Source: Tolypocladium sp. Sup5 PDA-1 (taxonomy: Eukaryota; Ascomycota; Sordariomycetes; Hypocreales; Ophiocordycipitaceae). Taken from it: a stretch of DNA of 64,000 bases. The position numbers and the translations under genes are program-made. Where the stretch lies: positions 1,302,001 through 1,366,000 of the forward strand of contig JPHH03000002.1 of NCBI GenBank assembly GCA_000750105.3, read 5' to 3'. The notes below the pieces were generated by a model that was not told the origin of the DNA, made no database searches, and saw only the letters and a list, made by a program, of their open reading frames with translations. Below are positions 43,304 to 55,359 of the stretch, piece after piece (position 1 is the stretch's first letter; every line of letters starts with the position of its first letter).

Positions 43304-45376
43304 ATGGAGCACGTTCGCACGATGGCCACAGCGCCCACGATGGCGTCCGACAAGCATTCAAGCAGCGATCCGGAGCAGGGCTCCACGGCGGACGCCCACC
43401 TCTTCAACTCGACAGTTAAGAGCCTTACCTGGAGCGGCATCGCCGTCAAGGTAAAGGACCGCGAGACGAAGAAACCCAGGACTATTGTCGAAAATGCCTC
43501 TGGCATCGTCAAGGCCGGTAAGTCCTGACGTGTTGTTCCCGCTGCTTTTCACTATAACAAGGAACGCGTGAGACTGATGCTGTCGTTGGGGGAAATACAG
43601 GTGAGATATGCGCCCTCATGGGACCCTCTGGATGCGGCAAGACGACTCTGCTCAACGTCCTGGCCGGCCGCCCTACGAACGCGAGCAGCGTCCACTCCAA
43701 AGTCCTCGTCAACGGTAGCGCGCTCTCGCAGTCGGCGTTTCGACAAATCTCCTGCTTCGTCGAGCAGGAAGACGCCCTCATCGGGGCCCTAACCGTCCGC
43801 GAGACCCTCGACTTCTCCTCCCGTCTCGCCAGCACGAGGTACGCTCGCCAGCCGCAGTCTCACCACATCGCCGAGGCCCCCCTCAGACTGACAGAGTCTT
43901 GACAATAGCTCCCTGCCGCGTCGCGAGCGCCTCCGCCGCGTCGACTCTCTCCTCGATGCCTTCGGGCTGACCGACCAGGCGGGCATCCTCATCGGCACGC
44001 CCATCCGCAAGGGCATCTCGGGCGGGCAGAAGCGCCGCGTCGGCGTCGCCAGCCAGCTCATCACCAGCCCCAAGATCCTGTTCCTCGACGAGCCAACCAG
44101 CGGGCTCGACTCGGCCGCCAGCTGGGAGGTGGTCAACTACCTGCGCGCCGTCGCGCGGCGCAACAACCTCATCGTCGTGTGCTCCATCCACCAGCCCTCG
44201 TCTGCGACCTTCAACCTCTTCGACAAGCTGCTGCTGCTCACAGGCGGCCGCACGCAGTACTTTGGGCCCGTGGACGGCGTGCTGTCGCACTATGCGAGCA
44301 TCGACATGCCGTTCCCCAACCATGTCAACCCGGCCGAGCACCTGCTCGAGCTCGTCAACGTCGACTTTGTGCAGGACAAGGCGCTCGCGGCCCGACGCCT
44401 GCAGGGCCTCCAGCAGTCGTGGGACGTCTCGAAGCTGGCCAAGGCGAATCACCGCGCCTTGGCCGAGATGACGGAAAACGAGGACTCGGGTAGCGGGTTC
44501 AAGGTCGAGTCCGTCGACAAGAAGCCCAGCCTGCCCAGCCTGACTCTCACGCTCCTCCACCGCAGCTTCATCAAGAGCTACCGCGACGTCGTCGCGTACG
44601 GCATCCGCCTCGCCATGTACACCGGCCTGGCCGTCATGATGGGCAGCGTCTGGCTGCGCCTCGACCCGACGCAAACGTCCATCCAGCCGCTCATCAACGC
44701 CATCTTCTTCGGCTCGGCCTTCATGTCCTTCATGGCCGTCGCGTACGTGCCCGCCTTCCTCGAGGACCGCTTTCAGTACGTCAAGGAGCACCAGAACGGC
44801 CTGTACGGCGCCACGGCCCTCATCGTCTCCAACTTCCTCATCGGGCTGCCGTACCTGTTCCTCTTCTCCATAGTCTTCTCCACCATATCGTACTGGCTGT
44901 CGAATTTCCAGCCGACGGCCATTTCATTTTTCACATGGGTCTTGTGGCTTTTCCTCGACCTCGTGGCAGCAGAGTCGCTCGTCGTGCTCATGACGTCGCT
45001 GTTCCCCAACTTTGTCGTCTCGCTGGCGCTCGTCGCCTTTGCCAACGGCCTGTGGATGTCGGTCGGCGGGTTCATGGTGCCGCCCACGATCCTCAACGTC
45101 TTTTACAAGTACGTCTTCCACTACTGGGACTACCAAAAGTACGTGTTCGAGGGCATGATGGTCAATGAGTTTTCGAAGCGTGTGTATTCTTGTGGCGAGG
45201 GCTGCCGCTGCATGTATGAGTCGCCGCTCGCCGACCAGTGCAAGATTGCCGGACAGGGGGTTCTGAACCAGTATGGGTACGAGACGGGCCAGCTGGGCAA
45301 GAATGTGGGAATCATGATTGCCATAATCTTTGGCTATCGCCTGACGTCGTGGGCTGTGCTGAAGCTCCGCAAGTAA
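43304..45376 (+). CDS. ABCG-type half transporter
   Basis: The model has three exons, 43304-43517, 43601-43838 and 43909-45376, giving 639 residues, the length of a half-size ABCG protein (one nucleotide-binding domain, then six membrane helices), which must dimerise. The ATPase shows Walker A GPSGCGKTT (residues 79-87), signature ISGGQKRR (from 187), Walker B ILFLDEPTSGLDS and the H-loop region SIHQPSS. The membrane half starts near SFIKSYRDVVAYGIRLAMY, and a cysteine-rich extracellular loop (SCGEGCRCMYESPLADQC) precedes the last helix, as in other fungal members. Substrate is unknown: relatives move lipids, sterols or small metabolites. With a regulator just upstream, it may act in efflux of a toxic compound, but that is inference. 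Confidence 0.93.
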
Positions 45377-46040
45377 AGAGCGCTGTCAGCAGCAGTGAGC
45401 ACCGAGCGTACTGAGAGTGAGGCCTTTGCGCCAGAAGGATGCCGCATGGCTATTTTCGGTCTCCCTGTCAGCTGGAATGCTACTGTGGAAATACAAACCA
45501 AGGATGTAAAATTCATTCCATAATTCATGGATGCCAACTTAATCAAACGAGACAAAATGACCCAATTGCATGTGATGCTTGTACATGAATGATGTGAGGC
45601 TTGTGAGGATGCCGGGTGTGCTCCTTGTGCCTGAAGCAATGACGTCGCGGCCCTCAATTAGCCGACAATCGGCCGGCGCACGGGTCCGAAACGTGGAACC
45701 TCCAGCTGTCCTGGAGTCTTGGAGCGAGGCTGAGCTGGCAACCAGTGCCAAGTGCCCGTCCTTGAATCCCTTATCCCAACACAACAGCCATGCGTCTCTT
45801 CCGCTAAGGAGCACATGTGACCATGTGCCTTTTGTGACGACAGCTGCCAGATCCCTCGCAAGCCCCCCAATGCCTTGATCCCGCAGTGAAGCGGTTCGCG
45901 CCTACATTCTTGAAACGACAGCAAGCCCAGGCATCCACGTCTGGTCACTGTGTCTGGGCAACCCCCTCCCGAGTCCTGACGACCGACCGATCAACGACCA
46001 CGCGAAGAGCGAGGAGCGAGTCGCCGATCAGGTCGACGAC
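45377..46040. other. 664-bp intergenic region
   Basis: It holds the 3' flank of the transporter and the promoter of the kinase gene. No coding or structural feature was recognised. Confidence 0.5.
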
Positions 46041-49000
46041 ATGGCCTCGTACGCACACCAGATGGCGCACCATCACGGCCAGAAGCATGGCCCTCCGATG
46101 GGGGCTCCAGGCGCAGCGCCCGCGGGGACCTTCTCGCCCGGAACCAAGATCCAGGTTGGCGGCCACCGAGTCGTCATCCAAAAGTACCTCTCCGAGGGTG
46201 GCTTCGCGCACGTCTACCTGGTCAAGCTGGCAAAGGCCGTCGACGGCACCGACCTGGCTGTCCTCAAGCGCGTTGCCGTCCCGGACAAGGAGGCCCTGCA
46301 CAGCATGCGCACCGAGGTCGAGACCATGAAGCGCCTGAAGGGCCACCGACCGATCGTCACATACATCGACTCCCACGCGTCGGAGCTGAGAGGCGGAGGG
46401 TATGAGGTGTTCCTCCTCATGGAGTACTGCAACGGCGGCGGCCTGATCGACTTCATGAACACGCGCTTGCAGCACCGGCTGACTGAGCCCGAGATCCTCA
46501 ACATCTTCTCCGACATCGCCGAGGGGGTTGCCTGCATGCACTACCTGAAGCCTGCGTTGCTTCACCGCGACCTCAAGGTCGAGAACGTCCTCATAACGAG
46601 TCGAGGTTCCGCCAAGCGCTTCAAGCTGTGCGACTTTGGGTCTGCTGCGCCTCCCCGCCCGGCCCCGACCACGGTCGTCGAGTGCCGTTTAATGGACGAG
46701 GATGTTCAAAAGCACACGACACTGCAGTATCGAAGCCCTGAAATGATTGACGTCTACCGCAAGCAGCCGCTGAATGAAAAGTCGGACATATGGGCACTGG
46801 GTGTTCTTCTGTACAAGCTCTGCTACTACACGACTCCGTTTGAGGACCAGGGACAGCTGGCGATTCTCAACGCTAGCTTCAAGTACCCCAACCATCCCGT
46901 CTTCTCGGACCGGATAAAGAAGCTCATCGGTACGTGTACTATACTCTGACACTCTTCTGCTTATGAACCTGACTAACTTCACGGGCAGGTTCCATGCTGA
47001 GGGAGAACATGGAAGAGCGACCTACGATATTCCAGGCTCTCAAGGAAGCATGCGCCATGCAGGGCAGAGAGGTTCCCGTTCAGGATGTAAGCTCGCTTCC
47101 ACATCAGCAGAAGCAGCGACCCAAGTTATTGACAGCCCTGGCAGATATATGCAGGAAAGCCACGAACCGAATCCCGAACCAGCGAGAAGCGCTCGACGGA
47201 TCACAAGGCGAAGCCTCAAGCCGTTGGGGCGGTCTATTCACCTCCCGTGCAAGAGGAACAAAGTATCCCCAATGTGGTGCCGATGAGGAGGGGGCGGCCG
47301 AACCCTTCGCCCGGTTCAACTAAGAACTCACAGAAGCCAGACTCGTCCCCCAGGAAGGTCACAAAGGGGGATCCATTCGCAGCGTTGGACTCCAAAGCTG
47401 CCCGCAAGGCCGAAAACGATGAGCTGTCATCACGATTTCCTACTCTTGATCAGTTTTCCTTACTACACGATCAGGGCAGCCAGTTTAAATTTGACACTGC
47501 GGCTACGTCTTCCCAACCACAGGTTCCCTCCAAGGCCTCGAATCAGAGAATGGCCGAGAAGCTGGCAGATGCAGCGTTTGCATCGTCCCGCAACAGCCCG
47601 GTGAACCCAAGCCCAGCACCAAGACCACACTCCGTCACGCCTACCGTGCCTCGTCCGGCTATCACGTCTCCTCTGGACAGATCGCCGTCTGCGTCGTCTG
47701 CTAAACAGACAACTGGGCTGGGCAGAGCACAGTCCATCATCAGCAGTAACCCCGATCTCAAGGCAATCTCATCCAAGACCACATCACGATATGTCTCCAC
47801 TGGCACCATGACAACCGACACACCCCCTGAGCAGCCCTCAAGGGAGGCTGATCAGGGCGCTGCGCTCCGTCAATCTGGAAGCCTTCGGGTCTCTTCTCTT
47901 CGGCCGCATGCGACCCATGTGCGACAGCCATCGCTGTCGTCGCGACCGTCCCTTGAAGATGGCCGACAAGGGTTTGCGGCAGACTCTACGCTACGTACCA
48001 ACACGCTGCCCAGCCGTCCACGTCCGGCAAGCACCAACTTTGAGTCAAGCACCTTGGAATACTTGCGGGAGAAGGAGTCTTCGAAACAACCAGGTCGCTC
48101 TATACGGCCGCTGTCTCGCGACTCGCATCACAAATCGTCTCCGAGTCTAAACGCCACAGCTCGCGCCAATGATGGTATCAAGGCGTCCAACGGTACCGAT
48201 CTCTTGATAGCGATGGATGACTCCGACTCGGATGCTCCTGGAAAAGAAGATCTCAACAGAAGATCCAGCGTTCGGTCGGCCTCTGGGCCTAAAACTAAGC
48301 TTGCGGGCAAGTTTGGCGACGCCTTTAAGCGATTCGAGGGCACGACTGCCCCAGATGCCACCAGCGGTGTCAGACCCCCATCGCCCAAAAAGGATACTGG
48401 CCGTCGGGATCTGACGCCCATCGCGGGCTCAGTGGCAACGGATGGCCGAAGCGACGACGGGCTCGTCAACCTGGACGATGACAACATGACTCCAGAAATG
48501 AGACGTGAGGTCGAGCGGCGAAAGCTCGAGGAGGAAGAGCAGCGAGTTGCTGCTGCTCAGGCCGAGTATCGAAATCGAGTGGCTGGCGTAGGGCCAACCT
48601 CGCGACCTGTACCGGGGCCGAAGAAGGTCGGGATTGTTTCCAGGGCCTCAGCTATTCAGAGCCGAGTTCAGAGCTTGTTGGAAGAGGAGCAGCGGCCCTC
48701 CCACCCCCCGCGAACGGCGGAGGGGTATGGCAAATACTCTGATGCCGCCACGGCTGCCAGCAAGACGGAAAAGTCCCTACCCGTGATACCACGAAAGCCC
48801 ATATCGGTGTCCAAACCCAAGGTGGAGGCTACGACGCAAAGGGTTGGATCTCAAGTGGCACAGCCCAGCGGCACATCGTCTGCACCATCGGCAATGTCTT
48901 CGAGGATGACTGGCGGCAAGCCCGCGGCGCCTAGGAAGCCAGTCCATCTCAACAGTCTTCCAACTGGGGCGCGTCCGCCGTCGCCTTCTAAAAGCAGCCA

Positions 49001-49175
49001 GCCCTCTCAGCAAGAACGACTCGTGGCGGTCGACCTCCCGGGGCAGCCAATACTAGAAATATCGGCGAAGCAAAAGGACGACTACATTGAAGACTTTGCG
49101 AAGCGTTTCCCAAGCCTGAGCGCGATGGAGATGGAGGCTGCAGGGGGTCGTGGAGGCGGAGCAGTTCGGCGATGA
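46041..49175 (+). CDS. Ark/Prk (NAK) family serine/threonine kinase of endocytosis
   Basis: The model has three exons, 46041-46929, 46989-47086 and 47145-49175, giving 1,005 residues. Kinases of this group (yeast Ark1/Prk1/Akl1, animal AAK1/GAK) phosphorylate clathrin-adaptor and actin-patch proteins. The kinase domain spans about residues 40-330, with Gly-rich loop SEGGFAHVYLV, the lysine in AVLKRV, catalytic loop HRDLKVEN (His 175) and DFGSA (Asp 198). HYLKPALLHRDLKVEN and TLQYRSPEMID are family-typical. The second intron joins VPVQD to IYAGKPRTES, which supports the splice. The long tail is Ser/Pro-rich with short acidic and proline motifs. It contains a Glu/Arg coiled-coil stretch (EMRREVERRKLEEEEQRVAA) and ends with DDYIEDFAKRFPSL. 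The catalytic residues are intact, so it should be active. Confidence 0.92.
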
Positions 49176-49482
49176 GCGATCCGGGCCAAGTTGTCTCTAG
49201 AGATTTGATGAATACAATGTGCCATGGTAGACATGTAAACGAAAGATGAAAACCCCCCAAATGACACCCATCACGCAGCAATTACCGGTGGTCGTGTGCT
49301 TTCTCCTGAATTGTTGGAGTTTCCTTGGAGATGCTGGCCCGATTGGGGTTATGCACTAAAGCGGAATGACTTCACGGCGCCTTATCTTATCGTGCAGCTC
49401 AGCCAATTTTTTTCTTCATCGTCGCAGTGTCTCCAGAGCATCGATAGCTTTTTCCAACATACGACACAATTTCACCACAGAC
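49176..49482. other. 307-bp intergenic region
   Basis: It is a compact promoter between two plus-strand genes, with pyrimidine-rich sequence before the MAK11 start. Confidence 0.5.
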
Positions 49483-50931
49483 ATGGCGAAAAGAAAGAGA
49501 CAAGCTGCCACTGGCGGCGAGACGGTCAAAGAATTGATCCCAAACAAGAAAACAAAAGGAACCGATTCTGCAAAGCCAAAGGTCACACCATTCGCGCCCG
49601 AGACGATACAGATCGTGGCGGGGTCCTACGACCAGGTCCTCCACGGCCTGACGGCGACGATTGGGGCCAAGGGAGAGGTCGAGTTTGCAGATACCTTTCT
49701 GTTCAACGCACATACTTCAGCCATCCGCTGCGTCGCCGTATCCCCGCCCTCGGCGCCGGTGCCTGGGCAGACGCAAAAGGTGCTGCTCGCGTCGGGCAGC
49801 ACCGACGAGAGAATCAACATTTACAACCTGTCCGCGCACCCGCCGAGCAAGAAGAACCAGGACCTGCTAGCAAAGGTCGCGCCGCGGCCCATCCTGGAGA
49901 ATCCCAAGAACCGGGAGCTCGGGACGCTGCTCCACCACACCTCGACCGTGACGGCGCTGCGGTTCCCGACGCGGTCGAAGCTGCTGTCCGCGAGCGAGGA
50001 CTCGACGATTGCGGTGGCGCGCACGCGCGACTGGTCGGTGCTGAGCACGATCAAGGCGCCGATACCGATGGGGCAGGGACGGCCGAGCGGAGACACGGCG
50101 CCGTTTGGGGGCACGCCGTCGGGCGTCAACGACTTTGCTATACACCCCAGCATGAAGCTGATGATTAGCGTGAGCAAGGGCGAGCGGTGCATGCGGTTGT
50201 GGAACCTCGTCACGGGCAAGAAGGCTGGCGTGCTGAGCTTTGGGAGGGACATGCTGCAGGGGGTTGGCGAGGGGAAGCATTCGACGGGGGAGGGACGGAG
50301 GGTAGTCTGGGGGAGCGCCGACGGGGCGGACGAGTTCGCCGTGGGATTCGACCGCGATGTCGTCGTGTTTGGGATGGACAGCGTACCAAAGTGCCGGCTG
50401 TTCGCGACCGCGAGGACAAAGGTGCACCAGTTCAGCTACGTCACGGTGGATGAGGAGGCTGGCCTGTCGCTCGCGGCCGTGTCAACCGAGGACGGCCGCA
50501 TCGTCTTCTTCTCAACACAGGCAGACGATCTCTCCAAGCCAGAAGACGCCAAGAGTAAGTCGCAGACCCTGGACGTGGCCAAGCAGGTCGGCTTCCTCGG
50601 GGGCAAGGACGCGGGTGTCACGGGCCGGATCAAGGACTTTGTCGTCGTGCGCAGCGAGGCCAACGCCGGGACGCTGTACGTGATGGGCGCCAGCAGCGAG
50701 GGCAAGATCCGGCTGTGGAGGCTGCAGGCGAAGGAGCTGGTTGCCGCGGCGGGCGCGAAGAAGCCGTCGGAGAAGACGCTGGGGAAGCTGGTGGGGACGT
50801 ACGAGACGCAGAACCGCATTACGTGCCTGGCGGCGTTTTTGATGATTCCGCGGCCGGAGGGGGCAGAGGACAGCGAGGATGAGGTGGATGAGTCTTCAGA
50901 GGATGACGAGGACGAGGACGAGGACGAGTGA
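49483..50931 (+). CDS. mak11: WD40 ribosome-assembly protein Mak11 / PAK1-interacting homologue
   Basis: This is a single exon of 482 residues. Mak11 is a nucleolar WD40 protein needed for 60S subunit assembly; it helps recruit Rlp24, and its animal homologue is PAK1IP1. Recognisable blades include FNAHTSAIRCVAV…LLASGSTDERINIYNL, HTSTVTALRFP…LLSASEDSTIAVARTRDWSV, and VNDFAIHPSMKLMISVSKGE followed by CMRLWNLVTGKKA. The N-terminus is Lys/Arg-rich, consistent with nucleolar targeting (MAKRKRQ…NKKTK), and the C-terminus is a strongly acidic run (SEDEVDESSEDDEDEDEDE), common in ribosome-assembly factors. The first ATG after a stretch of TTTTTC-rich leader was chosen; the frame is open further upstream, but only with a Ser/Phe-rich sequence. 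Confidence 0.88.
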   Translation: MAKRKRQAATGGETVKELIPNKKTKGTDSAKPKVTPFAPETIQIVAGSYDQVLHGLTATIGAKGEVEFADTFLFNAHTSAIRCVAVSPPSAPVPGQTQKVLLASGSTDERINIYNLSAHPPSKKNQDLLAKVAPRPILENPKNRELGTLLHHTSTVTALRFPTRSKLLSASEDSTIAVARTRDWSVLSTIKAPIPMGQGRPSGDTAPFGGTPSGVNDFAIHPSMKLMISVSKGERCMRLWNLVTGKKAGVLSFGRDMLQGVGEGKHSTGEGRRVVWGSADGADEFAVGFDRDVVVFGMDSVPKCRLFATARTKVHQFSYVTVDEEAGLSLAAVSTEDGRIVFFSTQADDLSKPEDAKSKSQTLDVAKQVGFLGGKDAGVTGRIKDFVVVRSEANAGTLYVMGASSEGKIRLWRLQAKELVAAAGAKKPSEKTLGKLVGTYETQNRITCLAAFLMIPRPEGAEDSEDEVDESSEDDEDEDEDE

Positions 50932-52352
50932 TGGAAGCGTCAGGGGATAGTCATTGATGGCGTGGGCGTTGGATGGGATATAAAACCAAGCTAGAGTAGC
51001 GGAATACCTGCCGTGAGGCACCTGACTAGATGAATTTGGTTATCCCCCAGCTAACTCACATCGACGTCTGCCAACGTCTTTTTTCTCTTGTCCAGTCCAT
51101 CATGGTTCTAACGTTTACAACGCCCAGGAGGCTGGGGGCGGTACTGGGAGCCGGACCGAGATGGTGTTGAAGTCGACTCAAGCTCCGCAACGGGAACGGT
51201 CCCCTCTGCCGCACCAGCACTCCCGTCGTGGTAGTCTTACAACATCCGAGTTGGTCAGAGAGCTGAACAGCGAGCATAGGGTTGTCGTGTCTTCCCCTCT
51301 CTCACATGCCAACCCAATCCTGCATGCACCTCCGCACGCCCAGCGTCGCACAGCAGCTGCAGCGGCGCCTCAGTGGATGCGGGACGTTATGCCGCCGCTG
51401 CATGTCATGGACGCCGGCATCGCACCGTACGAGTACACAGGCATTTGGATGTCTCACTTACCACTGGTGGCGTGCATCTCATCGATGGCTGCTGGCTGGG
51501 GGAATGGGCGCCTGATGGGATTGGCTGTAGGCGCGACGGCAGGCGCATCGTCAGCGGTCACATGGCGCGCTTTGCCCAGGCGGACGTCCGTCTGGGCTGG
51601 CCAGTGGCTTGACGGGCTTTGGTCAATAAGGCCCGCTATTAACGAGTGGAAGGGCAGTGCCGTTCCCACCCTTCTGCAGCGCTGGGAGTCGATACCCTCC
51701 ACTGTCCCCGCTCCGGTTCGTGTTGAGGCGTTGAGCCGCTGGCCGGGCTGAGCAATGAGAAGCCGCCTGTAGGCCATTACTTGCGGGGGATGAGCATGTG
51801 AAGACCACCTCACCCGGACGGCAACGGAGACCTCAAGCACGACCTGTCCATGCCAGGCCTTGCAATGCCACCCCACCAGGGCCACTCCGACCCCCGGCTG
51901 GGGCTGAACCCACTGCATGGATGGGACGTTTCGTGACCTCTTGCTTCTTCCTCTCTCGCCAGCAGCTCGTCTCCTCACTCTCATCTCGCCTTTGAACATC
52001 CTACATCTAGCCTCTGGCACTTTAGCGAAGCATTTCTTTCCGAGACGCTGCGTGCTTGCTTGGCTTGTTGTATACTTCGTCCGTACCAAGTACCGAGGAC
52101 GGGCATTGCTATCCCCAGCGGCACGCGCTCCCCCGACAAGGGCGGCCAAGCCGGATCGATCGCGCCCTCGTGGTTTCGGGCTAGGTACGAATACGATTCA
52201 TTTTGTTGGGATCCTCCGGCACGAGCGGCCGCCACATTGGCGACGGCGAGCAAGTGCGCACTCGACAACTGGCGACATCGTCTCCCTCCAGCGAATTCGA
52301 CGGATAGACAGGAGCGCCTGAACGGCACGAGACTGGACCGCAGACATCTACA
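50932..52352. other. 1.4-kb region without a recognised gene
   Basis: A 196-codon ATG frame (51161-51751) and an opposite 231-codon frame (52149-51454) overlap. Neither contains a domain, and the plus-strand one is Ala/Arg/Ser/Pro-rich. The region probably serves as the promoter of the INSIG-like gene. Confidence 0.45.
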
Positions 52353-53697
52353 ATGGCCGACGACGGGCCCCGACTCGTGCGGCCTGTCCCGCGACGGCCC
52401 TTCAACCTCAACCTCACCAGCACCACGTCCCCCGACGACGACGGCGACGAGCAGGACTCGCCCCCGTCCGGCTTCGCCCTGAGCCAGGTCGACCTCTCCA
52501 GCCCGCGCTTCCTCAACCCGAGCTTCACCCCGACGGACGCCGCGTCCATCAGCCGGCCCCCGTCCTTCCTGAACCTCACCTCGTCGACGCTCATGGGCAT
52601 CTACTCGCAGGCCACATCCAACAACCGCGACCGCGCCTTTATGGACCGCGACGAGCCGGACACGCCCTGGGGCACCGGCGCCCAGACCCCGATCAAGCGG
52701 CCCAGCATCGACGACGCCACCTACGAGCTCATGCGCGACCGCTCCCACCTCCCGCGGCGGCGCTCGTCGTACCGGCCCGGCGGCGGGACGGGCAGCAGCC
52801 TGCCGGGCTCGGCCGCGGCGATGGCGCTCTCGCTGACGTTGCGCGCGGGCCTGCTCTTCCTGCTCGGCGTGGGCTACGGCCTGCTGGTGACGCGCCTGCA
52901 CAGCGAGCAGCAGTACCTGGCGGACCTGGCCGAGGGCATCATCAAGCCCGGCGCCAACTGGACGTACCTCGCCTTCTGGGGCGTCTCGGGCGTCGTCCTC
53001 GGCTCGCTACTGCCGTGGTTCGACAAGGTGTGGGAGCGCACGTTTGGCAGCGAGCTCGACGACGACGCCGTGGCGGGTGACGACGGGGAGGGCGCTGCGG
53101 AGAAGGAGCTCGGGCCGGGCACGGACTGGGCGCTGGTGATGCGCGCCATTGGAGCCTTTGTGGGCATCGTTTTCGCAATTGTGAGTTTTGCCTCCCCCCT
53201 TCCCCAATCTCACGTCGACGTGGTATAACGCTGGCGGAGGTGTATCCGGATGAAGAAGCCGTACATACGACTAACATAACGTCCCGCAGCGCAAACTGGC
53301 CTGGGCCTCCACCCTGCAGGTGTCCGCCACGCTCGCCCTCGTCAACCCCCTCCTGTGGTGGCTCATCGACCGGAGCAAGCCGGGCTTCCTGCTGTCGGCG
53401 GGCGTCGGCCTGACCGGGTCGATGTTGCTGCTCGGCGTGAACCCGGAGATGATGCCGGCACCCTCCCGGCTGGCGCCGCACGCCGCCGCGGCTGCGTCCC
53501 GCAACGCCTCGGCCACGGCGGACGCGGCGCCGCCGGCGGTGGTGCTGGGCGGGCTGGCGAGCCAGGAGACAGTCGAGACGGGCGTGTGGATGCTCAGCGT
53601 GCTGTTCTGCAGCTGCGTGTGCTTTGGCAACATTGGGCGCAGGCTGGCGTGGAGCCGGAGCGCGGTGGGCAGGGGACGATGGGGAGGTGTGCGGTGA
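52353..53697 (+). CDS. INSIG-domain ER membrane protein
   Basis: The model has two exons, 52353-53180 and 53290-53697, giving 411 residues. INSIG proteins sit in the ER membrane and regulate sterol synthesis, through HMG-CoA reductase (fission yeast Ins1, budding yeast Nsg1/2) or SREBP escort. Residues 1 to about 150 are polar and probably cytosolic (DTPWGTGAQTPIKRPSID is typical of the fungal proteins). Then come membrane segments: MALSLTLRAGLLFLLGVGYG, WTYLAFWGVSGVVLGSLLPW, ALVMRAIGAFVGIVFAI, TLALVNPLLWWLIDR, GFLLSAGVGLTGSMLLLG and GVWMLSVLFCSCVCFGNIGR. The intron falls inside the third of these. An acidic loop (ELDDDAVAGDDGEG) lies between the second and third. The family call rests on topology plus the sequence around LVTRLHSEQQYL. 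Confidence 0.84.
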
Positions 53698-55359
53698 GAG
53701 TATGGCTTTGTTTCTATTTCTTCATGTCATGGGCGCTTTCATGTCTGCTTGGGTACGGTATGTGGAACAATGGTGATACCCGCGCCGGTATTCGTAGTCC
53801 ATAGAGACTAGAGACGGACCAGATACTGTTCAACAAGAGCGCTACGGGCTACCGCAGCGTCTATTTTCCTTGGCCTGACTTGCCGGCTGTAGGTAGCCAA
53901 ACGGGGATTGGGTTTCGGCCGGACATTGCCTAAGGCGGCTTTCGATGCTGGTGGGTTTGGTGATCGAGCTGGGTTTAGCTGGGACGCTTGTGACGGGTGA
54001 CGGGTGACCGATGATGCGTACAACGAGGTGGCGTCTGCACGCACTCAACGTCGAGGTGGCAGCAAGCGTGATATGCAGACATGAAATATGCAACGGCTCA
54101 GGCCGCGATACGTGTCTAGAAGACGCAGTCTTGGTCTGAGCGGAATCCGAGCACGGTGTCACGTACCGAAGACGCATCTGCGTATCAATCTGCCAAGCCT
54201 CTACGGACTACGGACGTACCTTTGTACAGTACCCGGGAAAACTGTTTGGCCGCGCGAGATCTTGGTCGGCCTCGCCTGCATCGTTGACGCCTACGAGTAC
54301 GTGCACCCTCCACGCAGCGCGCACGAGTTGTCCAGGTGTTGTCAGAGTAGCGTCGATGACAGCCATGGCGTCTACCAGCGGGGGATCGCAGGCCGCGCCG
54401 GACGATCGTGTGCGCTCCATAACCCCACTGCGGCACGTCGGCCGTCTGTCTGGCTTCAGGGTCTGCAGGAGGAGGAGGCCACTGGCGGCCGTTGCGATGT
54501 TCTGGCTGCCACGAGATGGCTTAATCAACCTACCTTGGGCAATAGGCTCACTGGCAGATGAGAGTTGAGGCGATGTGGATGGGCGGAAGCTTATAGTGAA
54601 TTCGGGACTAGTCGCCGCCGGAGGTTACCCGTTACGAGACGCAAGGCCACTCGACCGGGGATGCGCTGGTCATGGACAGGGGGCAAATGCCCACGTTCGC
54701 GTCATGGACTTCTGGACCCTGACTGCCAACGTCTCGGGGACTGCAAACGGCCGCTTACTCGTAACAGCGCATTGGCTCGCGAAATATCAGGGTCCTCGAC
54801 TGCTCTTTTGTCCCTAGGGCCACCCCGGATGATTGAGGCGCCGGTTCCAAGTCGGTGTATGACGATTCTCGCTACCACCAGGCACGGGAAACATCGTACT
54901 CGTACGTCAACGGATCTTCCTCCTACTTCATCCCCACCTACAGACCCTCCTCGCACCTCACGTCGTCAAGCCTCCGATTGCTGCTGCCAGCGGACTCCGA
55001 CCAGTGCTCGCTTGCGTTATTGGGCGATTCACCTTTTTTTCTGCAAAGAAAGTCACAGCCGTGGCGTTTCACGCAAGTGACGCAGGGATCGATGACGGGT
55101 TCGGCTTGGCTCGCAGACTGACTTCTGCGGCCGCCACCAACATTCATGCGGCCGCCACGAGCCATTCACGTCTCATCAGCGCTCTCACAGTGAGCTGCGC
55201 AGACTCACTTGCGTTTGCGCCAGCGACGCCGCATCTTACCCCGGCCTGGTTTGGATCTTGGCACACGTCCGTCACGACAGAATCGACAGCACAACACCAC
55301 GACCGACATCGCTACCTTGGCAAGGCTCTTGCTAGGTGGGAGTGAGCTCGACCTCGTTC
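53698..55359. other. 1.66-kb region without a recognised gene
   Basis: It lies between two plus-strand genes. Frames up to 171 codons (54565-55080) have no recognisable content. A short GT-rich palindromic stretch (TACCTTTGTACAGTAC, about 54218) resembles the TACNNNGTAC motifs seen elsewhere in the window. Confidence 0.5.

Noticed and set aside
43883..44791. 302-codon minus-strand frame rich in Glu, Asp, Val and Gly
   Set aside because: Mirror of the ABCG transporter coding sequence, whose motifs are unambiguous on the plus strand.
51161..51751. 196-codon plus-strand frame with an ATG start
   Set aside because: No recognisable domain; the opposite strand has a longer frame over the same DNA, and the composition matches random translation of GC-rich sequence.
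53360..53805. Alternative 149-codon frame over the second exon of the INSIG-like gene
   Set aside because: The accepted frame continues the membrane-helix pattern across the intron; the alternative is Gly/Arg/Ala-rich.
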